This document shows positions 45,285-52,529 of a DNA stretch of 64,000 bases, in pieces. Each line of letters opens with the position of its first letter. Positions within the stretch are counted from its first letter, which is position 1. Location: the NCBI GenBank assembly GCA_944363575.1, contig CALVUJ010000024.1, positions 1 to 64,000 of the forward strand, in the 5' to 3' direction. The notes under the pieces were generated by a model. The model did not search any database. It was not told the origin of the DNA and saw only the letters and a program-made list of their open reading frames with translations. A program made the translations under genes and the position numbers. Source of the DNA: an uncultured Bacilli bacterium. Its GTDB lineage: Bacteria > Bacillota_I > Bacilli_A > RFN20 > DUOF01.

Positions 45285-46208
45285 TTAACAATCAACATTT
45301 TGATAAATATCTAATTGATGCTTTATTATTTCGGATTCCATAATAGTCTCTTCAAATAAATTGAAAAAAGTTGTAGCCTTTTTATAAAAATATTTAGATT
45401 TTTCAACTTCTTCTAATATTTCATAAATATTAGCTAACATTACCCATAAATTACCTAAATAGTCATAACAACAATAACGATGAGATAATTCTATAGCGTT
45501 ATTAATGATAGTAACACAATCATCATAATTTTTCAGGGTAAAATAAAAGTGAATAGTAGAAACCATTAAAGAAATAATGATTCGGTAATCTTTATCCATA
45601 GGATAATCATAGATTGAATTATTTAAAACTTTTATATAATACAATGATTCAGTAGTACTTAATTTACCATCTATTCTCCAATTACAATAAATAAGACCAT
45701 TTATAATTCTCATTTCAGTTAGGGTAAATACTTCATCATCAATATAACTACTAGTAATTGCTAAAGCTTTTAAATACTTTTCTTTAGCTACTTCATATTT
45801 TCCTAAATCATATAAATAATTAGCTTCCACTAATCCAAGATATTGAGCATCCACAGGATGTAAAATCCTATCAGTATACTTTTTAGCTAGTTCATAAGCC
45901 TTCTCATATTTTCTAACTTTCATTAAGGCATCTATCTCATTTTTCTTTAACCATAGTTGATTTATTTCTCCACCATAAGCAAACAAGAAAAAATCATCAA
46001 GTGTAATAGATAACCTTCTACAAAGTTGATTTAAAAGATAAATAGAAGGTTGCTTTACTCGCCCTTTTTCTAAATGAATAAGAGCAGTTCTATCACAAAT
46101 TCCTTCTGCTAATTTTATTTGCGATAATCCTGCTTGCATTCTTAGTTTACGAATAGCAGAACCAATCTTTAAATAATCATCACCACCACTGATAACAGAA
46201 TCATTCAT
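45285..46208 (-). CDS. HTH-TPR transcription regulator of the RRNPP (Rgg/PlcR-like) type
   Basis: A 307-residue protein. Residues about 14-75 are an XRE-type HTH (IGSAIRKLRMQAGLSQIKLAEG, DRTALIHLEKG, LLNQLCRRLSITLDDFF). The rest, about 85-300, is all-helical in TPR-like pairs (YEKAYELAKKY, YEVAKEKYLKAL, YDDCVTIINNAIEL, VEKSKYFYKKA). HTH plus TPR of this length is the layout of RRNPP regulators, which bind a re-imported peptide in the TPR groove. It is divergent from a 39-residue peptide gene whose ATG is 137 bp away, the classic arrangement of a receptor with its pheromone. GGTGAT lies 6 nt before the ATG. It is not assigned to a named subfamily. Confidence 0.85.
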   Translation of the reverse strand: MNDSVISGGDDYLKIGSAIRKLRMQAGLSQIKLAEGICDRTALIHLEKGRVKQPSIYLLNQLCRRLSITLDDFFLFAYGGEINQLWLKKNEIDALMKVRKYEKAYELAKKYTDRILHPVDAQYLGLVEANYLYDLGKYEVAKEKYLKALAITSSYIDDEVFTLTEMRIINGLIYCNWRIDGKLSTTESLYYIKVLNNSIYDYPMDKDYRIIISLMVSTIHFYFTLKNYDDCVTIINNAIELSHRYCCYDYLGNLWVMLANIYEILEEVEKSKYFYKKATTFFNLFEETIMESEIIKHQLDIYQNVDC

Positions 46209-46226
46209 TTAAGTATCACCATAAGA

Positions 46227-46255
46227 ATTATAACTAAATTGTCAATTTTTTACAA
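46227..46255 (-). promoter_or_regulatory. promoter of the HTH-TPR regulator, with overlapping dyad
   Basis: On the minus strand: -35 TTGTAA (46250-46255), 17-nt spacer, -10 TATAAT (46227-46232). A dyad ATTGT-N9-ACAAT (46238-46256) overlaps the -35 and spacer, a good place for autorepression. Confidence 0.6.
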
Positions 46256-46270
46256 TAAATAGCAAAAAAA

Positions 46271-46303
46271 GTCTAAATGTGGCGAGTTTTCACAGGTCTA
46301 GAC
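46271..46303 (+). promoter_or_regulatory. operator-like dyad ahead of the peptide gene
   Basis: GTCTA...TGTG (46271-46281) mirrors CACA...TAGAC (46291-46303). The right half also contains the 8-bp palindrome GTCTAGAC (46296-46303). It overlaps TAGACA (46299-46304), a possible -35 followed after 17 nt by a poor -10, which is what an activator-dependent promoter would look like. Confidence 0.5.
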
Positions 46304-46345
46304 AACTTTTCTCACACTAAAATACACAGAAAAGGAGGGAAGAAC

Positions 46346-46465
46346 ATGTTAACAAACGTTTTAACAATCATCAAACCTGGTGATCCATTTGGATCAGAAA
46401 CAGAAAACCCAGTATGGCCTTTCTGTACAAGTCCAGTATTTGCTGTTTTCAATTGGTTATTCTAA
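46346..46465 (+). CDS. 39-residue peptide gene, candidate signalling peptide
   Basis: The ATG at 46346 has a perfect AGGAGG 7 nt upstream. An open frame extends upstream to 46277 but lacks such a site. The peptide has a hydrophobic N-terminus (MLTNVLTIIK), a Pro/Gly/acidic middle (PGDPFGSETENP) and a very hydrophobic aromatic end (VWPFCTSP, VFAVFNWLF). It has one cysteine and no charge after residue 20. There is no typical signal peptide with a cleavage site. It is divergent from an RRNPP-type regulator and followed by a terminator, so it is a monocistronic peptide gene. A pheromone precursor whose C-terminus is the active part is the first hypothesis; a leaderless antimicrobial peptide is an alternative. 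No modifying enzyme or dedicated exporter is adjacent. Confidence 0.75.
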   Translation: MLTNVLTIIKPGDPFGSETENPVWPFCTSPVFAVFNWLF

Positions 46466-46504
46466 TTTTAACGGCAAAATTTTAGAGAAGCGTAGTTTTT
46501 CACA

Positions 46505-46535
46505 AAAAATAGTTAGTCATCTAACTATTTTTTCT
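46505..46535. terminator. bidirectional terminator between peptide gene and DEAD-box helicase
   Basis: Stem AAATAGTTAG/CTAACTATTT with loop TCAT, A-run before and T-run after. It ends the peptide transcript on the plus strand and overlaps the helicase stop on the minus strand. Confidence 0.88.
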
Positions 46536-48093
46536 TTTCTTCAATTTTAACTTTTTTATTCTTAATTTTAATTTTTGATAAAGAAGAAATTGCATCTTTA
46601 CAATATTCAACAGGAATACTTACTATGCTATAAGTATCATTAACTTGTATTTTACCAATCTTTTTAACATCAATTCCTGTCTCTTCCACCAATGCACAAA
46701 CGATATGATTAGCATTAATTTTATCTTTTCTCCCTAAAAAGATAACAAGCTGGGTTTTCTTCCCACTCAATAATTTTTCTTTGCTTTTCACACCATTAAC
46801 TTCTTTAATATTAAAGTTAATAAGCATTGATGCTAAAACATTAATAATATGACTAGCCTCATAGCCTTTATTAAGTAAACTTTTAGAAATAGCATTATAA
46901 CTTTCATATTGTCCATCTTTTAACTTACTTTCAATATTTTTCACAAACGTATCACTCAAAATTTGTAAAATCTCAAATTTATTAGGTAATTTGCCTTCTT
47001 TAATATTAGAATTAGTTTCTTTGGCTATTTGCACTAATTCATTAAGTTGCTTCTTTCCACTTACAAAAGTATATGCTATTCCTTCTTTACCTGCCCTGCC
47101 CGTTCTCCCGATACGATGGACATAATATTCTCTAGTTTGTGGTAAATCATAGTTAAAAACAATTTCAATATCATTAACATCAATACCTCTAGAAACAACA
47201 TCACTTGCAATTAAAATATTAATTTTCTCATCCTTAAAATTATTTAAAACTCTAGTCCTTTCTGTTTGAGCCATATCGCCATGTAGCTTACTAACTTTTA
47301 AATCTTTATCATTTAAAAATTCATATAAATCATCTACCATTCTTTTAGTATTAGCAAATATTAACGCACTTTTAGGCTGATGAATATATAGTAAATTCAA
47401 TAAAGCTTGTTTTTTTTCACTTCCATTAATATTAAAATAATATTGTTTAATAGTTTTAACGGTCATTTCTTCTTTATTTATTTTAATAATAGTAGGATTT
47501 TTCTGAATATTTTTAGAAATATCTTTTATTTCTTTTGGCATAGTAGCAGAAAACATTACTACTTGTTTGTATTCAGGTGTATATTTAAAGATTTCCTCAA
47601 CATCCTCTTTAAATCCCATTTTTAGCATTTCATCTGCTTCATCTAAAACAATTGTTTTAACTGATTCTAAATGTAAAGCCTTTCTTTTAAGTAAATCAAT
47701 AATTCTACCAGGAGTGCCTACAACAATATTCACTTTTTTTCTTAATGCTCTAATATTATTTTCAATAGGAGAACCACCATATACTGCTTCAATTAATAAA
47801 TCTTTACGATATTTAATTAATGTATGAAAAACTTCATTAATTTGTAATGCTAATTCTCTAGTAGGGCAAATCACTAAAGCTTCTATTTTATTAGCATTAT
47901 TAATACTTTCAATAATTGGTAAGGCAAAAGCTAAAGTTTTACCACTTCCAGTTTGTGATAACCCCATAATATCGATACCTGAAAGCATTAAAGGAATAGC
48001 TTCTTCTTGTATTTTAGTAGGTTCTTTAAAATTTAATTCTTTTATAATTTTTAAACTATCTTTAGATAAATTTAATTCTTCAAATGTTGACAT
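46525..48093 (-). CDS. DEAD-box RNA helicase with DbpA-type RNA-binding domain
   Basis: A 522-residue ATP-dependent RNA helicase. Motifs in order: Q motif FKEPTKIQEEAIP, I SQTGSGKT, Ia PTRELALQI, II VLDEADEML, III FSATMP, IV LIFANT, V RGIDVNDIEIVFNYD, VI HRIGRTGRAG. Residues about 445-515 form a DbpA-type RRM (QLVIFLGRKDKINANHIV, SIVSIPVEY), suggesting binding to structured rRNA. Related CshA/DbpA proteins act in ribosome assembly, cold growth and RNA decay. The ATG at 48093 is chosen since AAAGGAG lies 6 nt before it. The longer frame includes the leader hairpin. Confidence 0.95.
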   Translation of the reverse strand: MSTFEELNLSKDSLKIIKELNFKEPTKIQEEAIPLMLSGIDIMGLSQTGSGKTLAFALPIIESINNANKIEALVICPTRELALQINEVFHTLIKYRKDLLIEAVYGGSPIENNIRALRKKVNIVVGTPGRIIDLLKRKALHLESVKTIVLDEADEMLKMGFKEDVEEIFKYTPEYKQVVMFSATMPKEIKDISKNIQKNPTIIKINKEEMTVKTIKQYYFNINGSEKKQALLNLLYIHQPKSALIFANTKRMVDDLYEFLNDKDLKVSKLHGDMAQTERTRVLNNFKDEKINILIASDVVSRGIDVNDIEIVFNYDLPQTREYYVHRIGRTGRAGKEGIAYTFVSGKKQLNELVQIAKETNSNIKEGKLPNKFEILQILSDTFVKNIESKLKDGQYESYNAISKSLLNKGYEASHIINVLASMLINFNIKEVNGVKSKEKLLSGKKTQLVIFLGRKDKINANHIVCALVEETGIDVKKIGKIQVNDTYSIVSIPVEYCKDAISSLSKIKIKNKKVKIEEKKK

Positions 48094-48110
48094 ATAATTC
48101 TCCTTTACAA

Positions 48111-48133
48111 AATAAAAAACGTGATACACGTTT
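48111..48133 (-). promoter_or_regulatory. terminator-like hairpin in the helicase 5' leader
   Basis: On the minus strand: AAACGTG, loop TAT, CACGTTT, continuing with TTTATT. It lies between the promoter (48143-48171) and the ribosome binding site. It has the form of an intrinsic terminator directly behind the transcription start, which suggests attenuation or cold-sensing control of the helicase. Confidence 0.65.
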
Positions 48134-48142
48134 CGCTTTATA

Positions 48143-48171
48143 AATATAACATTATTTTATATATATATCAA
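48143..48171 (-). promoter_or_regulatory. promoter of the DEAD-box helicase gene
   Basis: On the minus strand: -35 TTGATA (48166-48171), 17-nt spacer, -10 TATATT (48143-48148), giving a start about 8 nt ahead of the leader hairpin. Confidence 0.65.
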
Positions 48172-48176
48172 ACAAA

Positions 48177-48557
48177 TTATCTCTTATTCATATTATGATA
48201 AAAAGGAATAACCTCAGCACACTTATTAGCATCAAAAGGTTTAGAAATCATTCTAGTAACTTCTTCTCCATTTTTATTTCTACCCGTTAAAGAAACTTGA
48301 ATTTCCATTGAAGGATTATGTACTAAACTTTTAATAATATTAGGAACTTTTTTTTGATTAATAAAAAGAACTTCTTTATTATCTTTCTCTATTTTAGTAA
48401 TTTGTTCTTTAGCACCTTCTTTTCCATATATTTCTTCAAAAGTTTTCGTCAAAGAATCGATCATTTGCGAAAAAAGATGACTTGGCATAGTATCATTTTC
48501 TAAAGCAAACCAACCCTCTTTATAGATACTTACTTTAAGTGTACTTACCTCATTCAT
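48177..48557 (-). CDS. small protein of unknown function
   Basis: A 126-residue soluble protein beginning MNEVSTLKVSIYKEGWFAL. I do not recognise it. It has alternating strands and helices (SHLFSQMIDSLTKTFEEIYG, VLFINQKKVPNIIKSLVHNPSMEIQVSLTG by its ends) and no cysteine-rich or catalytic-looking motif. The ATG at 48557 is chosen because AGGAGTGA lies 6 nt before it; upstream in-frame codons have no site. It is on the same strand as the helicase and just upstream of the helicase promoter. Confidence 0.6.
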   Translation of the reverse strand: MNEVSTLKVSIYKEGWFALENDTMPSHLFSQMIDSLTKTFEEIYGKEGAKEQITKIEKDNKEVLFINQKKVPNIIKSLVHNPSMEIQVSLTGRNKNGEEVTRMISKPFDANKCAEVIPFYHNMNKR

Positions 48558-48647
48558 CTTAATCACTCCTATCATTATTATAGTCAAAATCGACCATTTT
48601 TACAATAAACCCTAAAAAAAAGAAGTTTAAATTAGTGTGTAATTAAA

Positions 48648-48670
48648 TATTATGTTAAAATAACATAATA
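48648..48670. promoter_or_regulatory. perfect 10-bp palindrome ahead of trpS
   Basis: TATTATGTTA-AAA-TAACATAATA, a perfect dyad 19 nt before the trpS start. It may be an operator or a small mRNA hairpin. No T-box or trp-leader features are seen in the 100 nt ahead of trpS. Confidence 0.6.
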
Positions 48671-48689
48671 AGTAATTAGGGGGGATTTT

Positions 48690-49745
48690 ATGAAAAGAGT
48701 AATTTTAACCGGTGATAGACCTACAGGTAAATTGCATTTAGGCCATTATGTAGGTTCCTTAAAAGAAAGAGTAAGATTACAAAATGAAGGAAACTATGAT
48801 GAAATGTATATCATGATTGCAGATGCTCAAGCTCTAACAGATAACTATGGTAATGTTCAAAAAGTAAAAGATAATATTATTGAGGTAGCATTAGATTATA
48901 TAGCATCAGGGTTAGATCCAAATAAAGTAACCATTTTCATTCAATCTGAAATTAGTGAGTTAACTGAATTTACTTTTTATTACATGAATTTAGTAACTTT
49001 AGCTCGATTAAAAAGAAATCCAACTGTTAAAGAAGAATTAAAACAAAAATCTTTTGCTAATGATATTCAAGTGGGTTTTTTAACTTACCCTATAAGTCAA
49101 GCTGCAGACATTACAGCTTTTAACGCTACGATTGTTCCTGTTGGTGATGATCAACTTCCAATGATTGAACAAACAAGAGAAATCGTAAGATCTTTTAATA
49201 ATTTATATGGTGAAACTTTATTAGAACCAAAAGCCGTGTTATCTGATAATGAAGCATGCCAAAGATTGCCAGGAATCGATGGTAAAGCAAAAATGTCTAA
49301 ATCTTTAGGTAACTGTATTTATTTAAGTGACGAACCAGAAGAAATTAGAAAAAAAGTTATGAGTATGTATACTGATCCTAATCATTTAAGAGTAGAAGAT
49401 CCAGGAAATGTGAAAAATAATCCAGTCTTTATCTATCTTGAGGCCTTTTGTAAAGATGAACATTTTGTTAAGTATTTACCAGAGTATAAAAATCTAGATG
49501 AACTTAAGGCTCACTATAAAAGAGGAGGACTAGGAGATGTCAAAGTCAAAAAATTCCTAAATAATATTTTACAAGAGGTTTTAGAGCCTGTAAGAAACAA
49601 AAGAAAAGAGTTAGAACAAAATAAAGAAAAAATTATGGAAATATTGTTTAAGGGTAGTGATAAAGCAAGAAAAGTAGCAAATGAAAACTTAAAAAGATTA
49701 AAGAAAGCTATGGGTATTGAATATAGAAATTATTGTAATAATTAA
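48690..49745 (+). CDS. trpS: tryptophanyl-tRNA synthetase
   Basis: A class I synthetase of 351 residues that charges tRNA-Trp. The HIGH-type motif is GDRPTGKLHLGHYVG, and the second signature is KMSKSLGN. IADAQALTDN and VGDDQLPMIEQTREI are typical. It is about 20 residues longer than Bacillus TrpS and resembles the TrpS type with LARLKRNPTVKEE. GGGGGG precedes the ATG at 9 nt. The following ABC-F gene starts 12 nt after its stop. Confidence 0.96.
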   Translation: MKRVILTGDRPTGKLHLGHYVGSLKERVRLQNEGNYDEMYIMIADAQALTDNYGNVQKVKDNIIEVALDYIASGLDPNKVTIFIQSEISELTEFTFYYMNLVTLARLKRNPTVKEELKQKSFANDIQVGFLTYPISQAADITAFNATIVPVGDDQLPMIEQTREIVRSFNNLYGETLLEPKAVLSDNEACQRLPGIDGKAKMSKSLGNCIYLSDEPEEIRKKVMSMYTDPNHLRVEDPGNVKNNPVFIYLEAFCKDEHFVKYLPEYKNLDELKAHYKRGGLGDVKVKKFLNNILQEVLEPVRNKRKELEQNKEKIMEILFKGSDKARKVANENLKRLKKAMGIEYRNYCNN

Positions 49746-49757
49746 GGATTGGTTAAT

Positions 49758-51635
49758 ATGAGATTAGTTGTTGAAGATGGTAAGATAGAATTCGGAGGAG
49801 AACCTTTAATAGAGCATATCAATTTTAATGTTAATAATAATGATAAAATTGCTATTATTGGTAAAAATGGTGCAGGTAAAACTAGTTTATTAAAAGTAAT
49901 TCAAGGTGAACTTGATTTAACTTTTGATAGTACTAATTTATCTGGATATATAAATAAATCTAATGATTTTAGTTTAGGATGTTTAAAGCAAATATCTTTT
50001 TCTAATGAGAATATAACATTAGAGGAAACTGTTTTAGAGTGTTATAAAGAAATTATTGAGTTAGAGAAAAAACTAAGAAAATTAGAAGATAAAATGCAAA
50101 AAGATACTAGTGATAAAATAATAAATGAGTACTCTAAAACACATGATTTGTTTGAAAATTTAGGTGGATATTATTATCAAAAAGAATATAGCACGGTATT
50201 GAAAAAGTTTGGCTTTGAAAAAGATAGTTTTAATAAACCAATTGCTTCTTTTTCAGGTGGAGAGAGAACGAAAATTGCTTTTATAAAACTTTTACTTAGT
50301 AAACCTGATTTACTTTTATTAGATGAGCCTACGAATCATTTGGATATTGAAGCAATTGAATGGCTAGAAAATTATCTTAAAAATTATAAGAAAGCTTTTA
50401 TCATTGTTAGTCATGATCGTGAATTTATTAATAAAGTCGCAGAAACAGTATATGAAATTGAACATAAAAAACTTTATAAATATACTGGTAACTATGATAG
50501 CTATTTAAAACAAAAAGAAGCTATGTATAATACTTTAGAAAAAATGTATGTTCAACAACAAAAGCATATTGAACAAACAGAAACTTTAATAAATAAATTT
50601 AGATATAAACCTACAAAAGCTAAAATGGTACAAGAAAGAATCAAGCAACTAGAAAAATTAGAAAGAATAGAAGAACCTCCTAAAGAAAATAATAAAACTT
50701 TTAAAATGGATATTAATCCTCTTAGTGAAAGTGGGAAAAATGTTTTGTTTCTTAATGAATTAGAGTATGGTTATGATAAAGCATTAGGTAGAATTAACTT
50801 AACTATTATAAAAGGGCAAAAATTAGCTATTATCGGTGAAAATGGTACAGGAAAGTCAACTTTACTTAAAACAATAATGGGTTTTATTGAACCTTTATTT
50901 GGAGAAATAAAATACGGTTTTAATGTAAAAGTTGGTTATTTTGATCAACAAAGTGCCACTAGTGTTAGTGAAGATACAATTTTAGAAGATTACATGAAAG
51001 CATATCCTTTTTTAACTAATCAAGAAGCAAGAAAAGATTTAGGAGCCTTTATGTTTTCTAAAACAGATGTTGATAAAAAACTAAAAATTTTATCAGGAGG
51101 AGAAATGGTAAGGTTAGGTTTATGTAAAATATTTAAGAAAAAACCCAACTTATTAATATTAGATGAACCTACTAATCATATGGATATTGATAGTAAAGAA
51201 ACAATAGAGAAGATGTTAAAAGATTATAAAGGAACTATTATTTTTGTATCGCATGATAGGTATTTTGTTAGAAAAATATCTGATTCTTTGTTAGTCTTAG
51301 AAAACAATGAAGCAACTTATTATCCATATGGATATAACCAATATATGGCTAAAAAAGAAGATAAAAGTTATGAAGTAAAAGTAGAGGTGAAAAAGGAAGA
51401 GAAACCTTTAGTTAATAAAGATAAAAATGCTTTAAAAAAAGAACTTGCTAAAGTAGAAAAAGAAATAGAGGAATATGAAGAAAAAATTAAAAATATTAAT
51501 GAACAATTTGAACTTGAAGAAGTATACAGTGATTTTATGAAAACTAGGGAATTAGAAGAAATAGTAGAAAATCTTGAAGATGAACTACAAATTCTTATGA
51601 GAAGATGGGAAGAAATAATAAAAAATTTAGAATAA
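49758..51635 (+). CDS. ABC-F family ATPase
   Basis: A 625-residue soluble protein with two ABC domains and no membrane part. The first has Walker A GKNGAGKTS, signature FSGGE and Walker B LLLLDEPTNHLD. The second has GENGTGKST, LSGGE and LILDEPTNHMD. The interdomain linker (P-site tRNA interaction motif, about residues 245-310) is helical, and the C-terminus is a Lys/Glu coiled coil (about 545-625). ABC-F proteins bind the ribosomal E site to relieve stalling or antibiotic block. It is closer to housekeeping YdiF/Uup types than to resistance types by layout. The ATG at 49758 is preferred over TTG at 49749. Confidence 0.9.
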   Translation: MRLVVEDGKIEFGGEPLIEHINFNVNNNDKIAIIGKNGAGKTSLLKVIQGELDLTFDSTNLSGYINKSNDFSLGCLKQISFSNENITLEETVLECYKEIIELEKKLRKLEDKMQKDTSDKIINEYSKTHDLFENLGGYYYQKEYSTVLKKFGFEKDSFNKPIASFSGGERTKIAFIKLLLSKPDLLLLDEPTNHLDIEAIEWLENYLKNYKKAFIIVSHDREFINKVAETVYEIEHKKLYKYTGNYDSYLKQKEAMYNTLEKMYVQQQKHIEQTETLINKFRYKPTKAKMVQERIKQLEKLERIEEPPKENNKTFKMDINPLSESGKNVLFLNELEYGYDKALGRINLTIIKGQKLAIIGENGTGKSTLLKTIMGFIEPLFGEIKYGFNVKVGYFDQQSATSVSEDTILEDYMKAYPFLTNQEARKDLGAFMFSKTDVDKKLKILSGGEMVRLGLCKIFKKKPNLLILDEPTNHMDIDSKETIEKMLKDYKGTIIFVSHDRYFVRKISDSLLVLENNEATYYPYGYNQYMAKKEDKSYEVKVEVKKEEKPLVNKDKNALKKELAKVEKEIEEYEEKIKNINEQFELEEVYSDFMKTRELEEIVENLEDELQILMRRWEEIIKNLE

Positions 51636-51664
51636 AAAAAGTACCCGAATGGATACTTTTTAAT
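51636..51664. terminator. terminator between ABC-F gene and rpmB
   Basis: Stem AAAGTACC/GGATACTTT (one bulged A) with loop CGAAT, A-run before and T-run after. It can serve both converging genes. Confidence 0.75.
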
Positions 51665-51837
51665 TAACCAGCTTTTTTAAGGGTTCTTAGTGCACGAGCT
51701 GAAACATATTCAGTCTTACCATTTATTGTAACTTTTTGTAAGTTAACATTCCATTTTCTACGTGTTGCATTCATTGCGTGTGAACGTTTGTTACCACTTA
51801 ATGCACCTTTTCCTGTAATAGCACATACTCTTGACAT
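51664..51837 (-). CDS. rpmB: 50S ribosomal protein L28
   Basis: A 57-residue protein on the minus strand, read from the sequence directly. It begins [11 protein letters not shown] and continues with [14 protein letters not shown] and a C-terminus [13 protein letters not shown], the complete L28 pattern and the usual short Gram-positive length. It lacks the zinc-binding cysteines of the other L28 form. GGGGGG lies 8 nt ahead of the ATG. It converges with the ABC-F gene. Confidence 0.95.
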   Translation of the reverse strand: MSRVCAITGKGALSGNKRSHAMNATRRKWNVNLQKVTINGKTEYVSARALRTLKKAG

Positions 51838-51950
51838 TACTTTACCCCCCTAACTTTTAAATAACATTGCTGAAGTATAATAACATTACAAAAATAAAAA
51901 ATCAATAGTTATTTATGTTTTTATACTAAAACATTAATCTTATATTTACC

Positions 51951-51979
51951 TTGACATAACATTAAAAACGACTTATAAA
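51951..51979 (+). promoter_or_regulatory. promoter of the T-box/gatCAB transcript
   Basis: -35 TTGACA (51951-51956), 17-nt spacer, -10 TATAAA (51974-51979). Confidence 0.75.
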
Positions 51980-51985
51980 TATAAG

Positions 51986-52206
51986 AAGTATGTTGATAAA
52001 GAAAAATGGTAATAAAAATTGATCTAAGCGAGCTAGTTGTGGTGTGAGTTAACGATTAAGATTATTATGAAGAACACTTTGAGATATTTAGATGAAAATA
52101 AAGGAGTAGTCTAGCTAAAAGACTATATTTAAATATACAAGGTTGGCACTGTGAAGATAATTTTAATAGTAATTCATTCCTAAAATGATGAGTTACTGTT
52201 TTTTTT
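51986..52206 (+). promoter_or_regulatory. T-box leader of gatCAB, asparagine type
   Basis: Stem I contains the distal signature AGCGAGCTAGTTGTGGTG, and the specifier region reads GAAG-AAC-ACTTTGAG, giving AAC (Asn). The T-box sequence GGTTGGCAC carries the bulge TGGC (52144-52147), which pairs with a tRNA ending GCCA, as tRNA-Asn does. A terminator follows: AGTAATTCATT with AATGATGAGTTACT and then T8 (52168-52206). Uncharged tRNA should pair here and allow read-through into gatCAB. Confidence 0.85.
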
Positions 52207-52238
52207 GTGGTAAAATTAAAAAGTTGAGGAGGAATAAC

Positions 52239-52529
52239 ATGATTACAAAAGAAAAATTAAAAGATTATGCACATAAGTTAATGTTTGATATGAATGATGA
52301 AGAATATGATACATTACTTAAAGAGTTTGATGTTATGTTAAAACAAATGGATTTAATTGGTAATATTAAAGATATTAGCTGTGTGGAACCAATGACTTTT
52401 CCTTTTGAATTAGATAGTGTGGAATTGAGAAATGATGAAGAAAGTAGAAATATTGAAATAGAAGAAGTTTTAAGTAATGCAGGGAGCAAAAAAGGTAGAG
52501 AAGTTAGAGTACCAAAGGTGGTGGAATAA
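52239..52529 (+). CDS. gatC: Asp/Glu-tRNA amidotransferase subunit C
   Basis: A 96-residue GatC that stabilises the GatAB complex. It has the usual order LKDYAHKLMFDMNDEEYDTLLKEFDVMLKQMD (ends cited), and ISCVEPMTFPFEL in place of the common VxPxxhP. The ATG at 52239 is selected since GAGGAGG lies 6 nt before it. An open frame further upstream lies in the T-box terminator. gatA starts with the next base after its stop. Confidence 0.92.
   Translation: MITKEKLKDYAHKLMFDMNDEEYDTLLKEFDVMLKQMDLIGNIKDISCVEPMTFPFELDSVELRNDEESRNIEIEEVLSNAGSKKGREVRVPKVVE

Noticed and set aside
48588-48689. T-box leader for trpS
   Set aside because: Only about 100 nt are available and neither a T-box bulge nor a terminator is present; only a palindrome is seen.
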